From IMG/VR virus record IMGVR_UViG_3300039171_000065, positions 1 to 59,296 of that record: 59,296 bases of DNA; one strand, 5' to 3'. The stretch is from a virus. The notes below the pieces were generated by a model. That model saw nothing but the letters and a program-made list of their open reading frames with translations, ran no database searches and was not told the DNA's origin. How positions within the stretch are numbered: position 1 is the first letter of the stretch; each line of letters opens with the position of its first letter. Positions 1 to 7,470 of this stretch are shown here, piece by piece. A program made the position numbers and the translations under genes.

Positions 1-73
1 AAATCAGGATTTGAATGAAAAAGATGAGACTCATGAGAGTGCTTGGCTGAAAAGTTTTGTTGGTCAGCTTTAA
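1..73 (+). CDS. C-terminal end of an upstream gene, possibly prohead scaffold gp22 (partial)
   Basis: A reading frame open from the left edge ends in an acidic-to-hydrophobic tail (about 23 residues visible, ending ESAWLKSFVGQL) at a TAA just before the capsid-gene promoter. In T4 relatives the gene directly upstream of the major capsid gene encodes the prohead core scaffold gp22. The scaffold assignment rests on position only; too little sequence is visible for homology. Confidence 0.45.
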   Translation, partial: NQDLNEKDETHESAWLKSFVGQL

Positions 74-89
74 TTAGAACATAGACTTA

Positions 90-97
90 TATAAATA
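90..97 (+). promoter_or_regulatory. T4-type late promoter for the capsid gene
   Basis: Exact TATAAATA, the T4 late -10 element read by the gp55 sigma factor with gp33 and the gp45 clamp. It lies 37 nt upstream of the capsid start codon and no -35 is needed. It indicates separate late transcription of the capsid gene. Confidence 0.85.
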
Positions 98-134
98 CAA
101 TTAATAACTTTACAAAGAAAGGTAGGAATAAACA

Positions 135-1412
135 ATGAGTAAGCTACTTAAAGAAGCTGTAGACAAAGTAATGAATGACGAGAAAGCGCCGGTCATCAAT
201 GATGATTATCGTCGTCAGGTTACAGAATCTGTTATCGAAAACCAAATCAGATACAATCAGGGTATGAACGAATCTGAAACCCCGACTAACCAAACAGGTG
301 GCGTTGCTAACTTTGATCCTATTCTGATCAAAATGGTTCGTCGCTCCATGCCTAAGCTGATGGCTTTTGACTTGACCGGTGTACAATCAATGACTGGACC
401 TACTGGTTCGATCTTTGCAATGCGCGCACGTTACAACAATCAGACTGGCACAGAAGCTTTGTTTGATGAAGCTAATACCGCATTCTCTGGTGCAGGCGCA
501 CAAGCTGGTGATACCTCTGGTTTCGCTGCTGATGCATTTGGTGTTGGTGATCCTGTTACTGGCACTGGTACTGGTACTGGTATGAGCACCGCCAATGCTC
601 AGCTTCTGGGTACAGATACTGGTGATGCTTGGAATGAAATGGCATTCAGCATCGAACGTACTGACGTTTCTGTAAAAAGTCGTAAATTGAAAGCTCAATT
701 CTCTCGTGAATTGGCTTACGATTTGAAAAACACCCACAACATGGATGCCGAAACTGAACTTGCAAACATTTTGTCAACAGAAATCACTGCCGAAATTGAC
801 CGTGAAATCCTGCGTACAATCAACGTTGCTGCTGTTCTTGGCGCTCAAAGTACTGCTGTACCGGGTCTGTTCGATCTGGCTGCTGACAGTGACGGTCGTT
901 GGTTGGTTGAGAAGTTCAAAGGTCTGTTGTTCCAAATCGAACTGGAAGCAAACCGTGTAGCTATCGAAACCCGCCGTGGTCGTGCTAACCGTGTTATCTG
1001 TAGCTCTAACGTAGCATCTGCTTTGAACATGGCTGGTGTACTTGACTACAATCCTGCTTTGGCATCAAACATGAACGTTGATCCGACTGCTGGCACATAC
1101 GCTGGTATTCTGATGGGCAAGTATCAGGTTTATATTGATCCTTATGCTGGTCGTGATTACGTGACTGTAGGTTATAAAGGCGATAACTCATGGGATGCTG
1201 GTATCTTTTACTGCCCATACTTGCCGCTTGAAATGTACCGCGCAGTTGGTGAAGACAGCTTTGCACCTAAGATCGGTTTTGCGAGTCGCTACGGCATCAT
1301 TGCGAATCCATATGAGCATAATGACGCTTCTGGCGCTCGTGCTGGTAAAGGTCTTGGACAAGGGGAAAATAGATATTACAGAAAATTTGCCGTGGCTTCG
1401 TTGACAGGCTAA
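135..1412 (+). CDS. 23: Major capsid protein, gp23-like
   Basis: Builds the hexamers of the T4-type head. The 425-residue product contains the highly conserved gp23 block PKLMAFDLTGVQSMTGPTG (about residues 75-95) and the family C-terminal region ending ENRYYRKFAVASLTG. It is shorter than T4 gp23 (521 residues), mainly in the N-terminal and insertion-domain regions, as in other distant T4 relatives. A glycine/threonine dipeptide run (TGTGTGTG, near residue 148) sits in a probable surface loop. The start has an AAAGG/AGGA Shine-Dalgarno (SD) sequence. It is read from its own late promoter, with a terminator after it. No clear gp21-type cleavage site is visible at the N-terminus. The family call is secure. 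Confidence 0.97.
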   Translation: MSKLLKEAVDKVMNDEKAPVINDDYRRQVTESVIENQIRYNQGMNESETPTNQTGGVANFDPILIKMVRRSMPKLMAFDLTGVQSMTGPTGSIFAMRARYNNQTGTEALFDEANTAFSGAGAQAGDTSGFAADAFGVGDPVTGTGTGTGMSTANAQLLGTDTGDAWNEMAFSIERTDVSVKSRKLKAQFSRELAYDLKNTHNMDAETELANILSTEITAEIDREILRTINVAAVLGAQSTAVPGLFDLAADSDGRWLVEKFKGLLFQIELEANRVAIETRRGRANRVICSSNVASALNMAGVLDYNPALASNMNVDPTAGTYAGILMGKYQVYIDPYAGRDYVTVGYKGDNSWDAGIFYCPYLPLEMYRAVGEDSFAPKIGFASRYGIIANPYEHNDASGARAGKGLGQGENRYYRKFAVASLTG

Positions 1413-1430
1413 TATCTATATGATAGAATC

Positions 1431-1465
1431 GGGCTACTGATGAAAATTGGTAGCCCAATTTTTTG
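1431..1465 (+). terminator. Rho-independent terminator after gene 23
   Basis: Stem GGGCTAC / GTAGCCC with a 12-nt loop, followed by AATTTTTTG. It separates the late capsid transcript from the homing endonuclease downstream. Confidence 0.85.
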
Positions 1466-1499
1466 TTTATAGAGAATAATTACTTTAGGAAGATGGTAT

Positions 1500-2495
1500 A
1501 TGAGTATTGTTTATGCTTTGCTAGACACAAGTAAACGCGGAAAATTTATAACCCCCTACGTTTCATTCCTGTACAAGCCATATTATATAGGAAAAGGAAC
1601 AGAAAAAAGACCTTTAGCTCACCTTTATGAAGCTGAGTATGCTAAAGGGAAGAATAGTTACAAGACAAATAAAATTTTGTCTTTGATAAAAAATGGCCAA
1701 GATTTTTCTTATGTATATTTTCATTGTGATTCGGAACGCGAAGCATACGATAAAGAAGAAGAATTGATAAATTTGTTTGGTAGGTATTTTGATGGTGGTA
1801 TATTGTGTAATATTACATTAGGAGGGGAAATTAATGTGAAAACTGGATATATTCATTGTCTTGACAATTCAACAGGTTATAATGTTTATGTTTCTGTTGA
1901 TGACAAACGAATAGGAAAAACTTTATCTCCATTGTGTCGTAGAGGTCATGTTCCTTGTGTTGATGAAAATGGAGACGTGTACTTTTCAACACAAGATGAA
2001 TATAAAATGGGAATGCATACTCACATGCACACTGGAAGAAAGCGCACTGATGAAACCAGATCAAAAATATCTAAAGGAAAACTAGCTTATACCTTTACAG
2101 ATGAACATATAGAAAATATAATTATAGCAAATCAAATTAATGATAAGCTGAACCAGCTTGGTGTCAAAAGAAAAGATTCCACAAAAGAAGCTATTTCTAA
2201 ATCAAGAACTGGTGAAAAATCTAAGGTAGCTAAGACTTGGAAGTTTGTTGATCCAAACGGGAATGAGTACATATTTAAAGGTGGATTTTCTAAATTCTGT
2301 TCTATGATGAACCTTTCCCCACAGCGTATGAGAACCAACAAGGGTAAAATAATATCCAAGGCCACCAACAAGGGACACTTAAATGAAAGTGTTTTAAATA
2401 CTGAGGGGTGGTGGTGTGATCATACAGAAGATGAACCAAACCTTTGTTTTTTCTTTATAAAGAAGTCTGTAGAATCTAGAATGAAATGTTTATGA
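1500..2495 (+). CDS. GIY-YIG homing endonuclease (free-standing)
   Basis: 331 residues. The N-terminus has a GIY-YIG module (VYALLDT, then PYYIGKGTEKRPLAHL near residues 27-43, with a later conserved Glu region). The middle carries NUMOD3-like DNA-binding repeats (HTGRKRTDETRSKISKGK). The C-terminus has a helix-turn-helix-like segment (FKGGFSKFCSMMNLSPQRMR). Such genes spread by cutting cognate sites in related phages. It sits directly behind the capsid gene and ends at a bidirectional terminator. It is more AT-rich than gene 23. No late promoter is visible upstream. The target site cannot be inferred. Confidence 0.88.
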   Translation: MSIVYALLDTSKRGKFITPYVSFLYKPYYIGKGTEKRPLAHLYEAEYAKGKNSYKTNKILSLIKNGQDFSYVYFHCDSEREAYDKEEELINLFGRYFDGGILCNITLGGEINVKTGYIHCLDNSTGYNVYVSVDDKRIGKTLSPLCRRGHVPCVDENGDVYFSTQDEYKMGMHTHMHTGRKRTDETRSKISKGKLAYTFTDEHIENIIIANQINDKLNQLGVKRKDSTKEAISKSRTGEKSKVAKTWKFVDPNGNEYIFKGGFSKFCSMMNLSPQRMRTNKGKIISKATNKGHLNESVLNTEGWWCDHTEDEPNLCFFFIKKSVESRMKCL

Positions 2496-2506
2496 AACAA
2501 AAAACA

Positions 2507-2537
2507 AAAAAAGGGAACCAATTTGGTTCCCTTTTTT
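2507..2537. terminator. Bidirectional terminator between convergent homing endonucleases
   Basis: Perfect stem GGGAACCA / TGGTTCCC with an ATT loop, A-tract on the left and T-tract on the right, so it can stop both convergent transcripts. The 19-nt hairpin core is identical to the one at 57763-57781. Confidence 0.9.
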
Positions 2538-4342
2538 CATGCCTCGATTTTATATTTTATAGAACCCGCATCGTACATAATTGTGTATCCATGCATGTTC
2601 ATATTCTCTTTTTCTGTTAGTTGTTCATCAAACCTTTCTAATACATTTTCTAGTTTATGCTTCATGAAAGCCTTTCTTGAATATCTTTCCAGTCCCTTAA
2701 AGTAATGATAATTCGGTTCTGTAACTCCAAACATTTCAAATCCATACTTTTCATAAACATTTCCGTGTGAGTAGTCCAAACTTGCGAAGGTTTCTATGAC
2801 ACTCCATACATTGTTCCTTTGAAAGTGTGTGAGAAGCTTAGAGAAGCCCCCTACTACGTTCTTTGATGTTGCATAGCGTACTAGGTCATACTGGTCAGAA
2901 GTCTTTCCTGTGAGCTTCTTAAAGCTGATACAAGCCACAAATTCACCATTGAATACCAACCCATAATTAACTTTTGAATCATTGTACCCTTGTACGTGTG
3001 TTTCTGTGTAAAATTCCCTAGCCTCACTTGCCGTTACAGAAACTACCTCACACTTCCGAGCATAAACTTTTTCTTTGGTTGATTTGTTGCACTTTTGAAT
3101 GATCTTTTCTTTTATGATTTCTTTGGTTACTGGATTTGCCCACTGATCTTCATATACATGAATCAATAGAATCCCTGCTTCTTTACAAGCCAGTGCCTTT
3201 TGTTGATGATAAGCCTTATCCTTATAAACATCCGAATGCCAGTACACCCCGTTGTACTCAATAGCCACATTATGTTCTGGTATATAGATATCGAGTTCTT
3301 TTGGTGCTAACACACTTCTGTTACTTGTTTCGTAATTGATTCCAGCTTCATCAAGAATGTTACAAATTTCCTTTTCTGCATTAGAAACCGTTCTTAAAAT
3401 ATTGTCATTAACATATATATCGTGTTCTTTTAAAGCTTGCAGGACTGTTCTGTGTGAACCAATTCCTAATCGCTTTGCAATGATATGCGAGTTACCAACT
3501 TCTTTGTACATTTCTGACAGTGATTCTTTATCATACAAAACAGAACTAGCCAGTGCGCTATAATGTGATCTAGCAGAAAAAACATGTCCATACTTTTTTA
3601 AATTGACTTCTTTTACTTTTTCTTTTACTTCATCACACATCATCGGGCTATGGACACCATATCTTTCTGTGTTTGTGGCTTGTGTTCTTGCTAGAATATC
3701 AGGGTTTTGTAGTGGTGATATCACACCCCATTTAGCAACCATTCCAGCTTGAACCTTATCCTTTGCAAACTCAAAAGGATTTGCTGATCCATACTTTTCT
3801 ATGTTGGATGATTCTCTGGCCGCGATTACCTCTGGATTAGATAAATGGTGTGTATGTCCAGTTCGCTCAAAATATTCTTCTTTGTAAGATTCTTGAAACT
3901 CGTTTGATGAAATATAACAAGCTGACCCGTACCTTTCCATGTTGGTTTTTCTTATCTTTTCTTTTACAGCATCACTTCCCATATGGTGCTTTGATCCATA
4001 CTTTTTAAGATTCGTTTCTTCTCTTTTTTTCAGTGTTCCTTTGCTTGTACAAACCTTGCTACAAAAAGCCCTGAAACCATTCTTGTAATAGTGATCAACC
4101 TTAACCCTGTTTGCACCAATAGGAGCAACACACCCACACTGGCCACAGTATTGAATCTCTGTTATGTCGTTTATCACAACAAAGCATCGTGTTGGTGCTT
4201 TTACCGTGTCATAAGAATCATCAAGAAACGTAGTCGCTTCTTTTAGAGCAGAAACAAATTTCAGGTATTTTTCTGTTCTGAGTTCTCGCCCTGTCGGGTA
4301 TTCGTTGTCAATAATAAAATTTTTTAGTTCTTGGTAAGGCAT
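2537..4342 (-). CDS. Large homing endonuclease with tandem DNA-binding repeats and a Vsr-like PD-(D/E)XK domain
   Basis: 601 residues from the ATG that has an AAAAGGAAA SD. The N-terminal half has a zinc-finger-like CGQCGC...CSKVC segment, then about five repeats of the form NxxKYGSxxH / NMERYGSAC / NIEKYGSAN / NTERYGVHS / NLKKYGHVF, typical of NUMOD-type DNA readers. A helix-turn-helix segment (SHIIAKRLGIGSHRTVLQAL) follows. The nuclease core reads ELDIYIPEHNVAIEYNGVYWH with a later HVYEDQW, the pattern of the very-short-patch-repair-like (EDxHD, I-Bth0305I-type) homing enzymes. The C-terminus looks like an acetyltransferase-type accessory domain. A perfect late promoter precedes it. Confidence 0.82.
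   Translation of the reverse strand: MPYQELKNFIIDNEYPTGRELRTEKYLKFVSALKEATTFLDDSYDTVKAPTRCFVVINDITEIQYCGQCGCVAPIGANRVKVDHYYKNGFRAFCSKVCTSKGTLKKREETNLKKYGSKHHMGSDAVKEKIRKTNMERYGSACYISSNEFQESYKEEYFERTGHTHHLSNPEVIAARESSNIEKYGSANPFEFAKDKVQAGMVAKWGVISPLQNPDILARTQATNTERYGVHSPMMCDEVKEKVKEVNLKKYGHVFSARSHYSALASSVLYDKESLSEMYKEVGNSHIIAKRLGIGSHRTVLQALKEHDIYVNDNILRTVSNAEKEICNILDEAGINYETSNRSVLAPKELDIYIPEHNVAIEYNGVYWHSDVYKDKAYHQQKALACKEAGILLIHVYEDQWANPVTKEIIKEKIIQKCNKSTKEKVYARKCEVVSVTASEAREFYTETHVQGYNDSKVNYGLVFNGEFVACISFKKLTGKTSDQYDLVRYATSKNVVGGFSKLLTHFQRNNVWSVIETFASLDYSHGNVYEKYGFEMFGVTEPNYHYFKGLERYSRKAFMKHKLENVLERFDEQLTEKENMNMHGYTIMYDAGSIKYKIEA
2541..2556. repeat. 16-nt direct repeat, copy 1 (flanks the large homing endonuclease)
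   Basis: GCCTCGATTTTATATT here overlaps the last codons of the minus-strand endonuclease. The exact second copy (4430-4445) lies beyond its 5' end, so the pair brackets the element. Confidence 0.7.
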
Positions 4343-4362
4343 AATTTTTCCTTTTGTCTGTC

Positions 4363-4370
4363 TATTTATA
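4363..4370 (-). promoter_or_regulatory. Late promoter driving the large homing endonuclease
   Basis: TATAAATA followed by G on the minus strand, about 20 nt before the SD-bearing ATG of the endonuclease. It suggests late expression of this mobile gene. Confidence 0.75.
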
Positions 4371-4412
4371 ATCATACCATACCTAGTAGCAAAGTTGATA
4401 GTTATTTAAGAC

Positions 4413-4434
4413 AAAAAAAAGAGACTTTCGCCTC
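4413..4434 (-). terminator. Terminator of the minus-strand small-gene operon
   Basis: On the minus strand GAGGC-GAAA-GTCTC (GNRA loop, one G-U pair) is followed by eight T residues. It lies right after the small membrane protein gene. Confidence 0.8.
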
Positions 4435-4445
4435 GATTTTATATT
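4430..4445. repeat. 16-nt direct repeat, copy 2
   Basis: Exact second copy of GCCTCGATTTTATATT, overlapping the terminator stem and the stop codon of the neighbouring small gene. See copy 1. Confidence 0.7.
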
Positions 4446-4639
4446 CAAATCCACACCCTAACTAGAATATACGCCAACCACAGGAATGTAGTCGAAGCTA
4501 ACAATAAGCCTTGAATAATATAAATTTTATTCTTTGTTCTTATTGTTAAATTAGTAGAAGAATCCATTACAATACCTATCAATTCGTTGATGACTACTGC
4601 AATAGCCATCGTTATACACACTTTTAAAAACACTTCCAT
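4445..4639 (-). CDS. Small two-helix membrane protein
   Basis: 64 residues with two hydrophobic helices (near residues 3-22 and 42-62) separated by a polar loop with charged residues. The ATG overlaps the TAA of the preceding gene (TAATG), implying translational coupling. No family is recognised. Small inner-membrane proteins of this kind in T4 relatives often alter host membranes or superinfection, but nothing here shows the function. Confidence 0.6.
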   Translation of the reverse strand: MEVFLKVCITMAIAVVINELIGIVMDSSTNLTIRTKNKIYIIQGLLLASTTFLWLAYILVRVWI

Positions 4640-5145
4640 TACGATCTCCAATAATTTTCAAACTGCTCTTGTTTGACATTTATCACATTTTGAATTCTTG
4701 CCAGTCTAGCCTCACGACTTTCAAATAACTTAGCAACTTTACCAATCTCGATTGGATCGGTTACACCAAGCAGCCTATCCATAAGCTTAGGCATATTTTC
4801 GCTTTTTGCTTTATTAACAATTGACCGCGCTTTATCAATCCACGCAGATAGTTCATTTTTTTCTAGCTCAATTGCCATTTTAGCATTGTACTCAGCCCAG
4901 AACGTGGTTTCATCCATACGCTCCCAGTAAACAGAACTATTTTTCTTTGTTTCTTTTTCGATGAGGGTGATACCTTCACTGTCAAAAGAAAAGAAAAACG
5001 TATAAGTATTTCCGTACACGTTATCACTTACAGCCAACAGGGTGTTGGGTGATGCAATGGACAGAATGTACTTAGCTTGTGAAACGGATTTGAATTTACC
5101 GTTGTTGTTCTTGGCAAGACTGAAAAGCGACTTTGAAATACTCAT
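4639..5145 (-). CDS. Hypothetical protein, 168 aa
   Basis: Not recognised. The N-terminal half is beta-rich with aromatic stretches (NVYGNTYTFFFSFDSEG). The C-terminal half is helical and charged (ELEKNELSAWIDKARSIVNKAKSEN). The start is set by a strong AGGAGATT SD, the same ribosome-binding cassette used by the early genes near 33-37 kb and 49-57 kb, so this looks like an early accessory gene. It is coupled to the membrane protein downstream. Confidence 0.7.
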   Translation of the reverse strand: MSISKSLFSLAKNNNGKFKSVSQAKYILSIASPNTLLAVSDNVYGNTYTFFFSFDSEGITLIEKETKKNSSVYWERMDETTFWAEYNAKMAIELEKNELSAWIDKARSIVNKAKSENMPKLMDRLLGVTDPIEIGKVAKLFESREARLARIQNVINVKQEQFENYWRS

Positions 5146-5171
5146 AAGCTAATCTCCTGAAAAAGTGAGAT

Positions 5172-5193
5172 GGTGAGAGGGTTTCCCCTCACC
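5172..5193. other. Intergenic hairpin
   Basis: GGTGAG-a-GGG / CCC / CTCACC stem with a TTT loop, between two minus-strand genes. The minus-strand T-tract after it is short and 15 nt away, so it could be a weak terminator or a leader hairpin of the 168-residue gene. Confidence 0.5.
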
Positions 5194-5233
5194 ACAACTA
5201 TATCTTACCAAAGAACCGATTTGGTGTCAAGAA

Positions 5234-5437
5234 TTAAATTTCTCTAATTAAAAAACTCGCTGTTTCTGGAAAAAATCCAGCAAACAAAATCAGAGATACA
5301 CAAAATATGAAATCGAACTCACAAAGATGTTCAATCGCTTTTTTCCATTTTTCATAAAACTTCACATCAAACCAAGCAATCGCCAATGGGACGTTGATCA
5401 ATGTAAATGCAGTCAACAGTAAACCTATAATTGTCAT
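5234..5437 (-). CDS. Small two-helix membrane protein
   Basis: 67 residues with hydrophobic segments near residues 2-20 and 44-60 around an amphipathic middle (KFYEKWKKAIEHL). The ATG overlaps the TAA of the upstream small gene by one base (TAATG), so the two are probably co-translated. No family recognised. Confidence 0.55.
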   Translation of the reverse strand: MTIIGLLLTAFTLINVPLAIAWFDVKFYEKWKKAIEHLCEFDFIFCVSLILFAGFFPETASFLIREI

Positions 5438-5625
5438 TACATAAACCCTTGCATGATTAAAACTTTTTCGATGAAAATGTACCAAGCCCACGGAGGGAAG
5501 ACAATACAAAAGAATGTACTCAAAACCCCTTTAGATAAAACTGTTCCAGCTACCCACATGAATATTAGGATTATTTCAGCTATATATTTCATAATTAGGA
5601 GGATTATTTCAGCTATATATTTCAT
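5437..5625 (-). CDS. Small hydrophobic protein with a duplicated N-terminus
   Basis: 62 residues, mostly hydrophobic, likely membrane-embedded. The first 11 codons (MKYIAEIILLI) are repeated in frame as MKYIAEIILIF through a 33-nt tandem duplication, so a second in-frame ATG exists. Its ATG overlaps the stop of the frame upstream (ATGA). No family recognised. Confidence 0.5.
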   Translation of the reverse strand: MKYIAEIILLIMKYIAEIILIFMWVAGTVLSKGVLSTFFCIVFPPWAWYIFIEKVLIMQGFM

Positions 5626-5629
5626 AATT
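5568..5629. repeat. 33-nt tandem duplication at a gene start
   Basis: Two identical 29-nt copies (5568-5596 and 5601-5629) separated by AGGA. The period is 33 nt (11 codons), so the frame is kept. The start codon of the small hydrophobic gene is duplicated. Confidence 0.85.
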
Positions 5630-5804
5630 TAATCAACTCTGGTGAAATTTCTGAATCGGTTACGACAGCTTCACCATAGGGATGAGAGTCTATAAATCAA
5701 TGTGCAACAAGGTAAGCCAGCCATTCATACCTATACGGGCCTTTTCTAACATAACTTGATCTTTGGTAGCCCTTTAAAGTATGTATATAGTATTTTTTCT
5801 TCAT
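5622..5804 (-). pseudogene. Small reading frame interrupted by one in-frame TGA
   Basis: On the minus strand ATG opens a basic, aromatic 35-codon frame (MKKKYYIHTLKGYQRSSYV..., ending LAYLVAH). After a single TGA the same frame continues with 24 protein-like codons (FIDSHPYGEAVVTDSEISPE...). It ends at a TGA that overlaps the ATG of the next gene (ATGA). It starts 5 nt after uvsY. The terminal overlap suggests the whole 60-codon frame was one gene. Either a nonsense mutation or UGA readthrough would explain it. Alternatively only the first 35 codons are real. Confidence 0.45.
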
Positions 5805-5808
5805 TATT

Positions 5809-6297
5809 TTATGCACCACTTTCGAACTTCCGATAGTCTATGACTGATTTAATGTGAAATCCTCGATTAGAAATGTCTTTCACAGTTCTTTCAAGGTAGT
5901 TCACAATTTGTTTTTGTACCTCTAGCAGTTCAGAAGCGTATCCTAATCTTTTGTCGGCTGCAAGATACTTGTCAATATCACCTTTGAGAACCTTTTCGTT
6001 AAAGACTCCAAACTTTGTGTAATATTGATCTGTCTGCTTCCCGTTGAAATATTTCCATCGTTCAAGATAGACACGTTTTTGAATCTGTTGGTATTTTATC
6101 AGGGACATAGACTCGTTGGCGAACATTACAGAATATTTCTGATGAAGCTTTGGTGTTCTAATAGCTTCACCGTCAATATCAAATTCATCAATCTCTACAT
6201 CTTTTCCTGCAAGCTGAACCAGTTCAACAAAACTATTTTCTGCTTTGTCGATGAGGTCTTCTAAATCACTATTATGATCCGTACTCAATTGTTTCAC
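5809..6297 (-). CDS. uvsY: UvsY-like recombination mediator
   Basis: Loads UvsX recombinase on gp32-covered single-stranded DNA in T4 recombination-dependent replication. The C-terminus SNRGFHIKSVIDYRKFESG closely matches the diagnostic UvsY ending (SRGFAIKHIQDMRAFEAG in T4). The helical, charged body also fits. At 162 residues it is slightly longer than T4 UvsY (137). The start is GTG, 26 nt inside the end of the preceding tail-tube-family gene, so expression is coupled to the late minus-strand transcript. UvsX, gp32 and gp59 partners are all in this window. Confidence 0.88.
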   Translation of the reverse strand: MKQLSTDHNSDLEDLIDKAENSFVELVQLAGKDVEIDEFDIDGEAIRTPKLHQKYSVMFANESMSLIKYQQIQKRVYLERWKYFNGKQTDQYYTKFGVFNEKVLKGDIDKYLAADKRLGYASELLEVQKQIVNYLERTVKDISNRGFHIKSVIDYRKFESGA

Positions 6298-6772
6298 CTG
6301 TGATTACGTTGTTTATAGTGTAGTGAGTGTACACGAATGTCGCAGAAGATGCAAGTGTTGTTTCGTCACCAACAATATCATATTCAATGTCGCCAATATC
6401 TGTTACGTGAGCGTTGTTGTAACGGATTCTGATCGTTGGTGCGTTGCTTCTGTCTAGGACGGTCAGTTCTACATATGACGTTAGATCGTTGCCCTGTGAG
6501 TCTTTGACGCCGCGAGAGAGTGCAAACATCCATTTGTTCAGTGTAACCCATTGCGACAAGTTTTCATCCAGCAAAAATCGAAGGGTTAGATCACCAAACT
6601 CAACCTTGTCACCGGGAAAAGGAATATTTGAAAAACGTGCTGGCATTTCCGCTGGTGTTAAACTAGCACCTCCCATGTTTGTACCTTGAATGGTGTACGT
6701 GATATCTCTATCATACCCAAGTACAGCGATAAACGAGGTTGATTTTGCTGTGTTAATAGCCTTTGTAGTCAT
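6272..6772 (-). CDS. Tail-tube-fold structural protein (gp19/gp54-like)
   Basis: 166 residues. The segment FPGDKVEFGDLTLRFLLDENLSQWVTLNKWM followed by a beta-rich half ending in TDIGDIEYDIVGDETTLASSATFVYTHY matches the plan of phage tail-tube-fold proteins: a strand, then the D-E-x-x-x-W loop, then a helix, then closing strands (T4 gp19, and the gp54/gp48 tube initiators). Which position it fills, tube or initiator, cannot be decided here. A GATAAATA late promoter lies 37 nt upstream, consistent with a virion protein. Confidence 0.65.
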   Translation of the reverse strand: MTTKAINTAKSTSFIAVLGYDRDITYTIQGTNMGGASLTPAEMPARFSNIPFPGDKVEFGDLTLRFLLDENLSQWVTLNKWMFALSRGVKDSQGNDLTSYVELTVLDRSNAPTIRIRYNNAHVTDIGDIEYDIVGDETTLASSATFVYTHYTINNVITGETIEYGS

Positions 6773-6808
6773 TTGTTTTACCCTGCATCATTGTTTCCTG
6801 TATACAGG

Positions 6809-6816
6809 TATTTATC
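6809..6816 (-). promoter_or_regulatory. Late promoter (GATAAATA) for the tail protein and uvsY
   Basis: NATAAATA followed by C on the minus strand, 37 nt upstream of the tail-tube-family start codon and just past the stop of the 55-residue gene. Confidence 0.7.
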
Positions 6817-6822
6817 TTATTA

Positions 6823-6990
6823 TTATTCTTCTTCGTCATCACCATCTCTAATAACGGTTATTCTAACTAAAAATTCTTCAACTTTTAAAGCATCAACTCT
6901 ACTAGAGCTTACGCCTTTATACTCTTCCATTTCTCTAAGTTCTTCCTCTACACAAGCGATTAACTTTTCTGTTTGGTGATCTGTCAACAT
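6823..6990 (-). CDS. Small acidic protein, 55 aa
   Basis: An uninterrupted minus-strand frame from ATG to a double stop. The helical, acidic product (EKLIACVEEELREMEEYKGV... ending RDGDDEEE) looks protein-like and fills the gap upstream of the tail-protein promoter. A modest AAGG SD lies 9 nt before the ATG. No family recognised. Confidence 0.6.
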   Translation of the reverse strand: MLTDHQTEKLIACVEEELREMEEYKGVSSSRVDALKVEEFLVRITVIRDGDDEEE

Positions 6991-7031
6991 TTGCAATACG
7001 CCTTATTTTATGAAACTACCATTAAAATTAC

Positions 7032-7039
7032 CATAAATA
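7032..7039 (+). promoter_or_regulatory. Late promoter (CATAAATA) for the ParB-like gene and uvsW
   Basis: CATAAATA followed by G, with an ACAGGAG SD 7 nt later and the ATG 18 nt downstream. It diverges from the minus-strand late promoter 215 bp to the left. Confidence 0.75.
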
Positions 7040-7056
7040 GTCAACAGGAGCAACAC

Positions 7057-7470
7057 ATGAAACCATTTAAAAAATTTATCACAGAACAGTTTATGATAGC
7101 TAGAATTAATATGCCTCAGATTGATGACGTTTCTAAATTCACGGAATGGCTAACAGAGAGTATGGGTGTGGGTAGCTGGGCTTATATGGGATTGGTCGAT
7201 TATTTCAAACCGTTGCAAGCGGAAGGGTTTGACGAGGACAAGATAAGAAATATTTGTATGGGTATGAGAAAAGACCCTGATTCAATACCTACTATGAAAC
7301 CTATCATCGTAAGTGAGGATGGGTACGTTGTTGACGGACATCACAGGTATCTTGCCGCTATTAGAGAGCAAGTTAAAATACCCTATATACTAGTAGACAC
7401 AACCGCTAACAAACTATTAAAATTGGCTTATGAATATGTCGCAACCTCAGATTATAATCCAGAAGATTAA
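7057..7470 (+). CDS. ParB-like domain protein with a capsid-targeting N-terminus (candidate internal head protein)
   Basis: 137 residues from the ATG that has the AGGAG SD. The N-terminus MKPFKKFITEQ matches the T4 internal-protein capsid-targeting sequence (MKTYQEFIAEA in T4), with Phe4, Phe7, Ile8 and Glu10 in register and a predicted prohead-protease cut after Glu10. The C-terminal part (PIIVSEDGYVVDGHHRYLAAI) is the ParB/sulfiredoxin-like nuclease-fold signature. Late transcription fits packaging in the head. Its end overlaps the uvsW start by 41 nt. Injection with the DNA is inferred, not seen. Confidence 0.75.
   Translation: MKPFKKFITEQFMIARINMPQIDDVSKFTEWLTESMGVGSWAYMGLVDYFKPLQAEGFDEDKIRNICMGMRKDPDSIPTMKPIIVSEDGYVVDGHHRYLAAIREQVKIPYILVDTTANKLLKLAYEYVATSDYNPED

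Noticed and set aside
387-737. 116-codon minus-strand frame inside gene 23
   Set aside because: Antisense to the conserved capsid gene; serine/threonine/cysteine-rich shadow composition.
5691-5698. TATAAATC as a plus-strand late promoter
   Set aside because: Followed only by a 19-codon frame and opposed to the minus-strand gene string; last base does not match.
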